Shown here: positions 25,327 through 34,158 of the stretch, piece by piece | Position numbering within the stretch: position 1 is the stretch's first letter | How the letters are laid out: each line of letters starts with the position of its first letter | Source: Lachnospiraceae bacterium | Lineage (GTDB): Bacteria; Bacillota; Clostridia; Lachnospirales; Lachnospiraceae | Direction: 5' to 3' | Assembly: GCA_017473115.1 (NCBI GenBank) | Contig: JAFUNC010000010.1 | Location: 62,001 to 126,000 of the forward strand | Length of the DNA stretch: 64,000 nucleotides | Made by a program: the position numbers and the translations under genes | Notes under the pieces: generated by a model | What the model was told of the DNA's origin: nothing | Databases searched by the model: none | The model's input: only the letters and a program-made list of their open reading frames with translations

Positions 25327-26229
25327 TTAAATCAACGCAGTACTGAAATATCTTTCGACTCTGTCGGGAAGGATAGTGGCAATTACCTTATCCTTACCAT
25401 ATTTCTCCGCCATCTTCTTGGCTGCCCATACATTAGCACCTGCTGAGGTTCCGCAAAGTAAGCCTTGAACCCGTGCTAATTCTCTTGCGGTTTCGATGGC
25501 GTCTTCATCGGTTACTTCCACAATGTCGTTGATAATGGATACATCTAAAATATCGGGGATAAAACCGTCGCCGATACCCTGAATCTGGTGAAGACCGGGT
25601 TCGTCACCGAGAAGTGCAGATACGTTCTTAGGTTCTACCGCAACAATCTTGGTATTGGGATTCTTTTCCAATAAATACTTGGATACACCCTGTAAAGTTC
25701 CGCCGCTACCAATGCCGGAAACATAGATATCAATCTGTTGACCAAGTTGGTCACAAAGTTCGACGGCAGTAGTTTTATAATGAATATCAGGGTTTGCAGG
25801 GTTCTGGAACTGTTGAGGTACAAAATACTGATCGGAAGAAGCAGCAATACGTTCCGCTTCTTCTACAGAACCTCCGATGCTTAATTCGGGAGGGGTTAAA
25901 ACAAGCTCAGCGCCCAAAGCACGAATGATTTTCTTGCGTTCCTCGCTCATATTTTCAGGCATAACGATAATTACTTTGTACCCTTTGCGGATACCGCAGA
26001 GTGCAAGGCCAATACCGGTATTGCCGGAAGTGGGTTCGATAATGGTCATGCCGGGTTTTAATTTGCCGGATTTCTCGGCTTCATCCAACATATTCTTGGC
26101 AATACGGTCTTTGATGCTTCCGCCGGGATTTAAAAATTCTGCTTTCGCAAAAATGTTTAATCCGGTAGTTTCTTTTAAGGAAATCAAAGGTGTGTTGCCG
26201 ATTAAATCTAAAACATTTGTGTAATACAT
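25327..26229 (-). CDS. cysK: Cysteine synthase (O-acetylserine sulfhydrylase)
   Basis: A PLP-dependent fold-type II enzyme of 300 aa that makes cysteine from O-acetylserine and sulfide. The PLP lysine is in NPGGSIKDRIAKNML near residue 40; PTSGNTGIGLA binds the substrate carboxylate, and GIGSGGTLQG holds the phosphate. It is slightly short for CysK (about 305-310) but complete. GGAG lies about 7-10 bases before the ATG on the minus strand. It is a single gene between hairpin terminators. Confidence 0.93.
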   Translation of the reverse strand: MYYTNVLDLIGNTPLISLKETTGLNIFAKAEFLNPGGSIKDRIAKNMLDEAEKSGKLKPGMTIIEPTSGNTGIGLALCGIRKGYKVIIVMPENMSEERKKIIRALGAELVLTPPELSIGGSVEEAERIAASSDQYFVPQQFQNPANPDIHYKTTAVELCDQLGQQIDIYVSGIGSGGTLQGVSKYLLEKNPNTKIVAVEPKNVSALLGDEPGLHQIQGIGDGFIPDILDVSIINDIVEVTDEDAIETARELARVQGLLCGTSAGANVWAAKKMAEKYGKDKVIATILPDRVERYFSTALI

Positions 26230-26419
26230 AGTGGCTCCATTTCTTCATAGTGAATTCTGTTTGCTTTTTTTATAATGTGCCGGGCAAACAGACATATCTT
26301 ATATGTATATATAATATGCATGCGTTCGCACACTTTCTATATTATAGTACATTTCTTTGCGAAAAACCATCGTTTTATTGGATTTTATTGAGGATTCTTT
26401 GTAGAACGGTCCACAACCT

Positions 26420-26459
26420 AAAAAACCTCCCTCACGAATCCGTGAGAGAGGTCTTTTTT
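26420..26459. terminator. Terminator of the cellobiose phosphorylase gene
   Basis: ACCTCcCTCACG and CGTGAGaGAGGT pair around AATC, flanked by AAAAAA on the left and TTTTTT on the right, so it can work on both strands. On the minus strand it follows the phosphorylase stop codon. Confidence 0.85.
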
Positions 26460-26479
26460 ATAAAAGTATAAAGTTTGGA

Positions 26480-28963
26480 TTAGCCAAGTGTTACAACTAC
26501 ATTGTAAACTTCTTTGCCCTTTTCGTAAGGGATGATGCATCCGTCTACTTCCTGTCCGTCAACTACCAATGATTTAACGCCCTTGCATACATGAGAAGGG
26601 TTCTTAATGGTGATGTTGTAAACAGCACCTCTAAACTGACGAGTAGCGGTAAGTCCGTCCCAAGCAGCAGGGATGGAAGGATCAATCTTCAAACCATCGA
26701 AGTCAGGAGCGATACCGAGAATGTACTGTGAAATCGCTACCATGTTCCAAGCTGCAGTACCGGTCAACCATGAGTTCTTACCCTGACCAAAGTTCTTGCC
26801 GGGTCTGCCGATATCGGAACCTGCATCCTTACCACCGATCATCTGGCCGTATACATAAGGCTCAGTCTTGTGGATATCAGAAGTTTCCTCGGTGAAAGCG
26901 GGAGCAATCTTTGAGTAGTACTCAAATGCCTTGTCTCCACGACCTGCGTATGCTTCTGCACAGATAATCCATGCATTGTTGTGAGTGAAGATACCTGCGT
27001 TCTCTTTGTAACCGCCGGGATAAGTAGAAATCTCACCGTACTGGATATAGTACTTAGTGAATGCGGGGTTGTTAAGTACGAGACCGAAGTCTGTATTCAG
27101 GTATTTATCAATAGAGTTCAAAGTCTTGATATCAGCGCCTTCTTCTTTACCGATATCAGACATAACTGCGAATCCCTGAGGCTCGATGAAGATCTTACCT
27201 TCTTCACATTCCTTAGAGCCCATCTTAGCGCCTGTTGCATCGTATGCTCTTAAGAACCAGTCACCATCGAATGCATGATCCATAACAGCTTTCTTCATCT
27301 TATCGATTTCAGCCTGAGCTGCAGCTGCTTCTTCGTCCTTGCCTAAGTGCTTCAAAATAGACACATAGTTAGGGCCGGCATAAGTAAAGAGTGTAGCAAC
27401 GAATACGGATTCAGCTACCTTAGAGTAGCCACCTTCTGCTGCAAACTTAGGATTGGTGTAAGTCTGGAAAGATTCACCGGGTGTGTCTGAGTAGCAAGAA
27501 AGGTTGATACAGTCGTTCCAGTCTGCTCTCATTGCAAGCGGTAAACCATGAGGTCCTAAGTTGTTAACGATATGATAGAAGGAAACCTTCAAGTGATCCA
27601 ACATAGGCTGTGCGATAGACATATCGTTGTCATAAGGAACCATCTCATCAAGGATGCCCCAGTCGCCTGTTTCCTTAATATATGCAGAAACAGAAAGGAT
27701 TAACCATAAAGGATCATCGGAGAAGTCACCACCGATATCGGAGTTACCCTTCTTGGTAAGAGGCTGATACTGATGGTAGCAACCACCGTCAGGGAACTGA
27801 GTAGAAGCGATATCAATGATACGTTCTTTTGCTCTGTCAGGAATCTGATGTACAAATCCGAGAACGTCCTGGTTGGAATCACGGAAGCCCATACCACGGC
27901 CGATTCCGGACTCGAAGTAAGATGCGGAACGTGAAAGGTTGAAAGTAACCATACACTGATACTGGTTCCAGATGTTAACCATTCTGTTAACCTTGTCATC
28001 GGGAGTGTCTACAGTCAGGATACCAAGGAGTCTATCCCAGTAAGCCTTCAAATCAGCCATACCCTGAGCAAATTTCTCGGGGCTGTTGAACTGTTCGATC
28101 ATCTTGAGCGCTTTTACTTTATTAATAGTCTTGCCGTCTGCCTCGAACTTTTCTTCAACGGGCATTTCTACATAACCAAGTACGAATACGAGAGTCTTGG
28201 TTTCGCCGGGAGCAAGGGTAATCTTCTTATAATGAGAAGCGATAGGTGCCCAGCCGTCTGCAAAGGAGTCGGTTGCTTTGTTAGCAATAACTGCCTCAGG
28301 ATTGTTAAATCCATTGTATAAACCGATGAAAGAATCTCTGTCGGTATCATAACCGTCAATGGTATCGTTTACAGAGTAGAATGCGTAATGATTACGACGA
28401 TCTCTGTACTCGGTCTTGTGGTAAATTACGGAATCCTTAACTTCTACACGACCGGTAGAGAAGTTACGCTGGAAGTTGTTGCTGTCATCCTGTGCATCCC
28501 ACAGACACCACTCTGCGAAAGAGAACAGGGAGAATGTCTTCTCTGCGCTACCTTCGTTGGTCAAAACTACCTGCTGAACTTCACCATCGTAATCCTGAGG
28601 AACGAAGAAAGTAACTTCTGCCTTCAAATCATTTTTCTTACCGGTAATAACGGTATAACCCATACCATGACGGCATTCGTAAGAGTCTAATTCTGTTTTA
28701 ACAGGTGACCAACCGGGATTCCAGATGGTACCACTATCATTGATATAGAAATAACGGCCGCCCATATCAATAGGAACGTTGTTATAACGATATCTGGTAA
28801 TTCTGCGGAGACGAGCATCTTTATAGAAAGAATATCCTCCGGCAGTGTTGGAAATCAACGAAAAGAAACCTTGTGTGCCCAAGTAGTTAATCCAGGGATA
28901 AGGTGTTCTCGGGGTTGTAATGACATACTCTCTGCGAGCGTCATCGAAATAACCAAATTTCAT
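26480..28963 (-). CDS. Cellobiose phosphorylase, GH94
   Basis: An 827-aa GH94 glycoside phosphorylase that splits a beta-linked disaccharide, most likely cellobiose, with phosphate to give a hexose 1-phosphate. The N-terminal beta-sandwich opens [24 protein letters not shown], and the catalytic (alpha/alpha)6 barrel carries RADWNDC near residue 483, whose Asp is the general acid. The [21 protein letters not shown] segment forms the sugar-binding site in cellobiose phosphorylases, and [11 protein letters not shown] is also typical. It is cytoplasmic, with no signal peptide. It is divergent from a sugar ABC importer that likely supplies the substrate. Chitobiose or other specificity is possible but less likely. 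Confidence 0.93.
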   Translation of the reverse strand: MKFGYFDDARREYVITTPRTPYPWINYLGTQGFFSLISNTAGGYSFYKDARLRRITRYRYNNVPIDMGGRYFYINDSGTIWNPGWSPVKTELDSYECRHGMGYTVITGKKNDLKAEVTFFVPQDYDGEVQQVVLTNEGSAEKTFSLFSFAEWCLWDAQDDSNNFQRNFSTGRVEVKDSVIYHKTEYRDRRNHYAFYSVNDTIDGYDTDRDSFIGLYNGFNNPEAVIANKATDSFADGWAPIASHYKKITLAPGETKTLVFVLGYVEMPVEEKFEADGKTINKVKALKMIEQFNSPEKFAQGMADLKAYWDRLLGILTVDTPDDKVNRMVNIWNQYQCMVTFNLSRSASYFESGIGRGMGFRDSNQDVLGFVHQIPDRAKERIIDIASTQFPDGGCYHQYQPLTKKGNSDIGGDFSDDPLWLILSVSAYIKETGDWGILDEMVPYDNDMSIAQPMLDHLKVSFYHIVNNLGPHGLPLAMRADWNDCINLSCYSDTPGESFQTYTNPKFAAEGGYSKVAESVFVATLFTYAGPNYVSILKHLGKDEEAAAAQAEIDKMKKAVMDHAFDGDWFLRAYDATGAKMGSKECEEGKIFIEPQGFAVMSDIGKEEGADIKTLNSIDKYLNTDFGLVLNNPAFTKYYIQYGEISTYPGGYKENAGIFTHNNAWIICAEAYAGRGDKAFEYYSKIAPAFTEETSDIHKTEPYVYGQMIGGKDAGSDIGRPGKNFGQGKNSWLTGTAAWNMVAISQYILGIAPDFDGLKIDPSIPAAWDGLTATRQFRGAVYNITIKNPSHVCKGVKSLVVDGQEVDGCIIPYEKGKEVYNVVVTLG

Positions 28964-29041
28964 ACTACTTTCTCCTTATTCTGTTTGTATTCTTTTTTAT
29001 AAGTAGGAACGGTCGCGTTCAGACCGCGCCTCATGTCCTAA

Positions 29042-29071
29042 ATTATACAATAACTGTATAGAGAAAAGCAA
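29042..29071 (-). promoter_or_regulatory. Promoter of the cellobiose phosphorylase gene
   Basis: Read on the minus strand: TTGCTT (29071-29066), 18 bases, TATAAT (29047-29042). The leader between it and the ATG contains a stable hairpin (CGGTCGCGTTCAGACCG). Confidence 0.6.
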
Positions 29072-29511
29072 GCAGAATTAGGCGAAAACGGCAAGGATTT
29101 CTTCAATATAATATAAATAATTATGAATTTTATAAAATAACAGTTTTCACACATGAAATGCATAAAACAGAAGAGGGCTTAATAAAAATGATTAAGGGCG
29201 AAATATAAGTTTATGAAGAGAGACTTCTATAATATATGAAAAGAAAACATCGAGGTGGTTTTTAAAAATAAAATTATAAATGTGAGATGATTTTTTTCTA
29301 TATAATAATAGACAATATAAGATGGATTTTTGATAAAATACCGGATGACTTCATATAAAAGCGGATATAAAATACTTTTATAAGAATAGAAAAAGACAGC
29401 CAATGACACAAAAATGAACAAAAAAACAATAAATTGTGAACAAAAAATGAACAAAAAACTATTAATATTCCACAAAAGTATGAATTTTATACAAAAATAA
29501 CATAAAAATGC
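29072..29511. other. AT-rich divergent control region with phased A-tracts
   Basis: No gene. TGAACAAAAAA occurs at 29415, 29437 and 29448, all in 11-base register, giving A-tracts in phase with the helix upstream of the binding-protein promoter. Such arrays usually bend DNA. I see no clear CcpA (cre) site. Confidence 0.5.
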
Positions 29512-29540
29512 TTGCTTTAATGGATAATCTGTTATATACT
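29512..29540 (+). promoter_or_regulatory. Promoter of the sugar-binding protein gene
   Basis: TTGCTT (29512-29517), 17 bases, TATACT (29535-29540), followed by an 88-base leader. The same TTGCTT -35 occurs in the divergent phosphorylase promoter. Confidence 0.65.
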
Positions 29541-29628
29541 AACCTTGCCAGCAAAAAACAGAGCAATCTGTTATTGCCGGTTGTTACTATTAACAACACT
29601 ATAATAATTAAGAGGAGGAAAACAAAAA

Positions 29629-31023
29629 GTGAAAAAGAAATTATTGAGTGTATTGTTATCTACAGCAATGGTTGCAGCTCTTTTAGTTGGTTGTAACAAT
29701 GAAGCAGCAGCTCCTGCAGATCCTGCAGAACCCGCAGATCCCGCAGCTCCTGTTGAAAGCGACGAACCCGTTGCAGAAGAAGGTAAAGTTCTTAACATTT
29801 ACTGCTGGAACGAAGAATTCAAGTCTCGTGTAACAGATCATTATCCTGGATACGTAGAAGTTGATGGTACTACAGGTACAATCGGTGATGTAACAGTTAT
29901 GTGGAACATCACTCCTTCAGCTGACAACGCTTACCAGAACAACCTTGACGAAACATTACTTGGCCAGGCTGATGCAGCTGCTGACGACAAGATCGATATC
30001 TTCTTGGTAGAAGCTGACTACGCTGGAAAGTATGTTAACACAGATTACTCTTTAGCTCTTTCTGAATTAGGTATTACTGATGCAGATTTAGCTAACCAGT
30101 ACAAGTATACTCAGGACGTTGTAACTGATACAAACGGAAACCTTAAAGGTTCTTCATGGCAGGGATGCCCTGGTGTTCTCATTTACTCTCGTGCAGTAGC
30201 AGAAGAAGTATTAGGAACTCAGGATCCTGCAGAAGTTCAGGAATACGTTAAGGACTGGGCTACATTCCAGGAAACAGCAGCAACAATGAAGGACGCTGGA
30301 TACTTTATGACAGCATCTGTAAACGACACATATCGTGTATACTCTAACAACGTAACCAGCAAGTGGGTTGAAGACGGTGTTATCAACATCGACGCTAACA
30401 TCATGAACTGGGTAGCTGATTCAAAGGCTATGGTTGACGCTGGACAGACAAACACATATGACTTATGGTCAGATGACTGGTCTAAGGGCTTCTATCCCGA
30501 TGGAAAGGTATTCTGCTACTTTGGACCCGCTTGGTTCGTAGACTTCTCTATGGCAGCAGATGCTGAAGGTTCTATCGCTAACGCTGGACAGTGGGGCGCT
30601 TGCTCAGGTCCTCAGGGATTCTTCTGGGGTGGTACATGGATGTGTCCTGCAACTGGAACAGATAACCCTACACTCGTTAAGGATCTCATCTTAACTATGA
30701 CAGCTAACGATGACGTTCTTAAGGAAATCGTTGTTGATGATAACGACTTCACAAACAGCAAGCCCGTTATGGATGCTATGGCAGCTGATACTTCTTACTC
30801 AAGCAAGGTACTTGGCGGCCAGAACCCTCTTGGTATGTACTGTGCAGGTGTTGAAACTATCGACTTAAGCAACCTCTCAGACTACGATCAGGGATGTAAC
30901 GAAGAATTCCAGAAGGCTATGAAGGGATACTTCGAAGGCACATACGCAACAGAAGATGAAGCAATCGCTGCATTCTATGCTGCAGTAGTTGAAAAATATC
31001 CTGCATTATCTGCTCCCCAGTAA
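29629..31023 (+). CDS. Sugar ABC transporter substrate-binding lipoprotein
   Basis: 464 aa. A lipoprotein signal peptide ends in the lipobox LLVGC (Cys near residue 22), followed by an Ala/Pro/Glu/Asp-rich linker and a type 1 carbohydrate-binding protein fold. It would sit on the outer face of the membrane and deliver an oligosaccharide, probably cellobiose or cellodextrin, to the permeases downstream. The start is GTG 29629 with AAGAGGAGG upstream. Codon use is strongly biased to GCT, AAC, TTC, AAG and ACA, unlike neighbouring genes, pointing to very high expression. A terminator separates it from the permease genes. Confidence 0.92.
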   Translation: MKKKLLSVLLSTAMVAALLVGCNNEAAAPADPAEPADPAAPVESDEPVAEEGKVLNIYCWNEEFKSRVTDHYPGYVEVDGTTGTIGDVTVMWNITPSADNAYQNNLDETLLGQADAAADDKIDIFLVEADYAGKYVNTDYSLALSELGITDADLANQYKYTQDVVTDTNGNLKGSSWQGCPGVLIYSRAVAEEVLGTQDPAEVQEYVKDWATFQETAATMKDAGYFMTASVNDTYRVYSNNVTSKWVEDGVINIDANIMNWVADSKAMVDAGQTNTYDLWSDDWSKGFYPDGKVFCYFGPAWFVDFSMAADAEGSIANAGQWGACSGPQGFFWGGTWMCPATGTDNPTLVKDLILTMTANDDVLKEIVVDDNDFTNSKPVMDAMAADTSYSSKVLGGQNPLGMYCAGVETIDLSNLSDYDQGCNEEFQKAMKGYFEGTYATEDEAIAAFYAAVVEKYPALSAPQ

Positions 31024-31056
31024 GTAGAATTTTGTAGTTAGTGCTAAATAAAAGAT

Positions 31057-31092
31057 GTGCCTGCCTATTGTAAAGTGGGCAGGCACGTTTTT
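31057..31092 (+). terminator. Attenuating terminator between binding protein and permeases
   Basis: GTGCCTGCCTA and TGGGCAGGCAC form an 11-base stem, followed by GTTTTT. This would give more binding protein than permease, as is usual in such operons. Confidence 0.85.
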
Positions 31093-31219
31093 ATGTGATT
31101 GAACGGCGAAGGTGGTTTCTTTATAATTTAGGGGATAACGGAGCCGATGATAAGTTGATTGCGGTGTAAAAACCGCGTAATTATAGCTACAAATTGCACG
31201 AAATGGAGGACGTTTGTTT

Positions 31220-32143
31220 ATGAGTAAAGCAAAAAAAGGGAAAGTTGTAAGCTATAACAAATGGGGTTACATATTTTTAATACCGTTTATTGTTGTATAT
31301 GTTACCTTCCAGCTTGTTCCTTTATTTAATACAATTTATTGGAGTTTCTTTGAATATTACCGTGATGGTATGACACAAATCGGACCTAATGTAGTAGGTC
31401 TGAGCAACTATATTCAGTTGTTTACAAGTACAGATCCTAATGTACCTACAATTTTTGACTATACATGGAATACATTGATTATGTGGATTATGGGCTTCGT
31501 TCCCCAGATTATTGTATCCTTGCTTTTAGGTTCTTGGTTCTCAGATAATCGTCTTAGATTAAAATGCCAGGCATTCTTTAAGACAGTTATCTACTTACCG
31601 AACTTAATTATGGCTTCCGCTATGGCGATGTTATTCTTTACATTGTTCTCAGAAAGCGGTCCTATCAACTCAATGTTGATGCAGATGGGTGTTTTAGACG
31701 AACCCTTTAAGTTCTTATATAATACATTGTCAGTAAGAACCATTGTTGCGTTTATGAACTTCTTAATGTGGTTTGGTAATACAACAATCCTCTTAATGGC
31801 AGGTATGATGGGTATTGATGCTTCACTTTTCGAAGCAGCAGAAGTAGACGGCGCTACACCGACTCAGGTATTCTGGCGCATCACTTTACCTCTGTTAAGA
31901 CCTATTTTGATTTATGTTATGATTACATCCTTAATCGGTGGTTTGCAGATGTTCGACGTACCTCAGATTTTGACAAACGGTACCGGTGAACCTGCTCGTA
32001 CATCAATGACCTTGATTATGTATCTGAATAAGCACTTGTTTAGTAAGAACTATGGCTTGGGTGGTGCCCTTTCCGTAATTCTGTTCATTATTACAGGTAT
32101 CCTTAGCATGATCGTATACAAGTTCTCAAACAATAATGATTAG
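31220..32143 (+). CDS. Sugar ABC transporter permease, MalF type
   Basis: 307 aa with six membrane segments and the EAA loop EAAEVDGATPTQVFWRITLPLLRP, which contacts the ATPase. It is the first of the two permeases of a carbohydrate uptake-1 importer. The start is ATG 31220, nine bases after GGAGGA; a TTG two codons earlier is too close to that site. No ATPase gene is in the cluster, so a shared MsmK/UgpC-type ATPase encoded elsewhere is expected. Confidence 0.92.
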   Translation: MSKAKKGKVVSYNKWGYIFLIPFIVVYVTFQLVPLFNTIYWSFFEYYRDGMTQIGPNVVGLSNYIQLFTSTDPNVPTIFDYTWNTLIMWIMGFVPQIIVSLLLGSWFSDNRLRLKCQAFFKTVIYLPNLIMASAMAMLFFTLFSESGPINSMLMQMGVLDEPFKFLYNTLSVRTIVAFMNFLMWFGNTTILLMAGMMGIDASLFEAAEVDGATPTQVFWRITLPLLRPILIYVMITSLIGGLQMFDVPQILTNGTGEPARTSMTLIMYLNKHLFSKNYGLGGALSVILFIITGILSMIVYKFSNNND

Positions 32144-32156
32144 GAGGTAATGAAAC

Positions 32157-33059
32157 ATGGCAAGTAATAGTTCAATGTCTCTTCAGATTGAAGATTCAAA
32201 GAATACCGGTGGCGTGAAGGCCAGACGTGTTGTTGCATACATTGTTTTGGTTGCTATCAGTATTTTATGTTTGTTCTGGTTCTATGTTTTGTTCATTAAC
32301 TCGACCAGATCACATTCGGAATTGACTTCTGGTTTCCAGGCGCTTCCGAATTTTAAGAATTTTAAATTTATCACACAGTTCTTTACAAACTTTAAGAACC
32401 TTATGGCAGGTACATTGCCTATTTGGAACGGTTTGTTGAACTCTATCATTGTTGCAGGTTCATGTGCGGTTTTAAGTACATATTTCTCTACAATGACAGC
32501 TTATGCGATTCACGCATATGACTTTAAGTTAAAGAAAGCTATCTTTACTTTCATTCTTATGGTTATGATGATCCCTACACAGGTTACTGCTTTAGGTTTC
32601 ATTAACTTAATTACAGATATGAAATTGGATAATACATTTATCCCCTTGATTATTCCGGCAATTGCTGCACCGGCTACATTCTTCTATATGAAGCAGTATA
32701 TGGAATCTACATTGCCTTTGGCAATTATCGAAGCTGCTCGTATCGATGGTTCCGGTGAATTCAGAACATTTAATACGATTGTATTGCCTATGATGAAACC
32801 TGCTATCGCAGTTCAGGCTATCTTTACATTCGTACAGAACTGGAATAACTACTTTACACCGGCATTGGTGTTGAAGAAAGACAAATTACAGACACTCCCT
32901 ATCTTAATCGCTCGTTTGCGTTCTGCTGACTGGTTGAAGTTCGATATGGGTCAGGTTTATGTAATGATTGCATTCTCAATCTTCCCTGTTATTATCGTAT
33001 ATCTTTGCTTATCTAAGTTTATCGTTTCAGGTGTTGCATTGGGTAGCGTTAAGGGTTAA
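32157..33059 (+). CDS. Sugar ABC transporter permease, MalG type
   Basis: 300 aa with six membrane segments and the EAA loop EAARIDGSGEFRTFNTIVLPMMKP. It pairs with the permease 13 bases upstream. TAGGAGG precedes the start. Its N-terminal 25 residues are cytoplasmic and polar. The final segment VSGVALGSVKG is the usual ending of MalG-type permeases. Confidence 0.93.
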   Translation: MASNSSMSLQIEDSKNTGGVKARRVVAYIVLVAISILCLFWFYVLFINSTRSHSELTSGFQALPNFKNFKFITQFFTNFKNLMAGTLPIWNGLLNSIIVAGSCAVLSTYFSTMTAYAIHAYDFKLKKAIFTFILMVMMIPTQVTALGFINLITDMKLDNTFIPLIIPAIAAPATFFYMKQYMESTLPLAIIEAARIDGSGEFRTFNTIVLPMMKPAIAVQAIFTFVQNWNNYFTPALVLKKDKLQTLPILIARLRSADWLKFDMGQVYVMIAFSIFPVIIVYLCLSKFIVSGVALGSVKG

Positions 33060-33103
33060 TTTAACCCCATCAAACTTATCAAAAAGCGAATGTTATCGCA
33101 CAA

Positions 33104-33133
33104 GGGACAGCGGATTTCTGCTGTCCCTTTTTT
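33104..33133 (+). terminator. Terminator of the sugar transporter operon
   Basis: GGGACAGC and GCTGTCCC pair around an 8-base loop, followed directly by six T. Confidence 0.88.
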
Positions 33134-33165
33134 GAATATATTGGACTTGTATAAATCATTGATAT

Positions 33166-33317
33166 TTCCGCATAGCATATTATAATTCCAACGGAACACG
33201 CTCGCGCTCGTTCGATTACGTAGCAGTACTAAACTCGCAGAGTATTTCATACCTGCTCGTCAAGTGCTGACGCAGTCGAAAACGGTTCTTTATGGAATTA
33301 TAATATGCCATGCGGAA
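33166..33317. repeat. Intergenic inverted-repeat element B (ACGTAGC core family)
   Basis: A 25-base inverted repeat with one mismatch (arms 33166-33190 and 33293-33317, TTCCGCATaGCATATTATAATTCCA on the left) encloses 102 bases. The interior shares an ACGCTC.CGCTCG block, ACGTAGC(A/G)GT, and a CAAG..C.GACG.AG.C.AAACG block with the reverse complement of the element at 50731. It occupies the middle of a 476-base gap. Confidence 0.75.
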
Positions 33318-33535
33318 TTTCATAGTGAAAATGTCTTATTCATTTTATATATTTAAGATAAAATAAAAGGAATCTGCTTTTGTATGTTCACAGTTTCTTC
33401 ACTTGACAGTAAATGGAGAATTGGTTATGATTTACCCGGTATAAAATATCGAAATAGCATAAAAGATATATACACATGATAAATTATATATGATTATGAT
33501 TAGTTTTTGAATTGATAATACAGTGAAGGGTAATT

Positions 33536-34051
33536 ATGGAAACAAAGCAGGATTTCGTAAATGGACTGAGAAGGTCGTTAACAGGCAAAATTAGCGCAGA
33601 AGAGATAGAAGAGCATATTCGATACTATGAAGAGTATATTACGGCAGAAACGCAAATGAGAGGCTCTGAGAAGGCTGTTTTAGATTTGCTGGGAGACCCT
33701 AAACTCATTGCGATGAGTATTTGTGCTGCTGATGCAGCAGGAGAGTGTTCAGCGGACGGACATCAAGCGAGAAACACAGGTAACAGACAATGTGCAGATG
33801 ATTATACAGATTTTCATAATGGATATAATGCCTATGGTGAATCGCAGGAACATAAAAAGGATGACAGGCCGTTTATATTTAGGCATCCTAAAATTACAAT
33901 TGCGTTGATTGTTGCGATTGTAATACTGATTATTGTATTGTTTATTGCTTTGGCGTTTTCGTTGTTGAAACTTTTGTGGCCGGCACTGGTTGCGATTATT
34001 GCAGTGGTTTTGCTGGTGCGTTTGATAACCTATTTGCAAGATCATATATGA
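33536..34051 (+). CDS. HAAS/DUF1700-like membrane protein
   Basis: 171 aa. Residues 1-65 (FVNGLRRSL...EEIEEHIRYYEEYI...GSEKAVLDLLGDPKLIA) match the helical HAAS/DUF1700 signalling domain. A polar Asn/Asp-rich linker and two C-terminal hydrophobic stretches (about 120-141 and 146-162) follow. Such proteins are often paired with a PadR-type regulator, but none is adjacent here. The ribosome binding site is weak (AAGGGT), and a terminator follows. Confidence 0.75.
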   Translation: METKQDFVNGLRRSLTGKISAEEIEEHIRYYEEYITAETQMRGSEKAVLDLLGDPKLIAMSICAADAAGECSADGHQARNTGNRQCADDYTDFHNGYNAYGESQEHKKDDRPFIFRHPKITIALIVAIVILIIVLFIALAFSLLKLLWPALVAIIAVVLLVRLITYLQDHI

Positions 34052-34093
34052 TAACAAGTTTACGAAAAATTTAAAGAACTTTGGATATCTGAC

Positions 34094-34128
34094 AAAAAAG
34101 GAGTTTGGCTGACTGCCAAACTCCTTTT
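34094..34128. terminator. Bidirectional terminator
   Basis: AAGGAGTTTGGC and GCCAAACTCCTT pair perfectly around TGACT, with A6 before and TTTT after. It serves the gene on the left and the chemoreceptor gene on the minus strand. Confidence 0.88.
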
Positions 34129-34158
34129 GCATATATTATCACAATAATTATGAAACTT

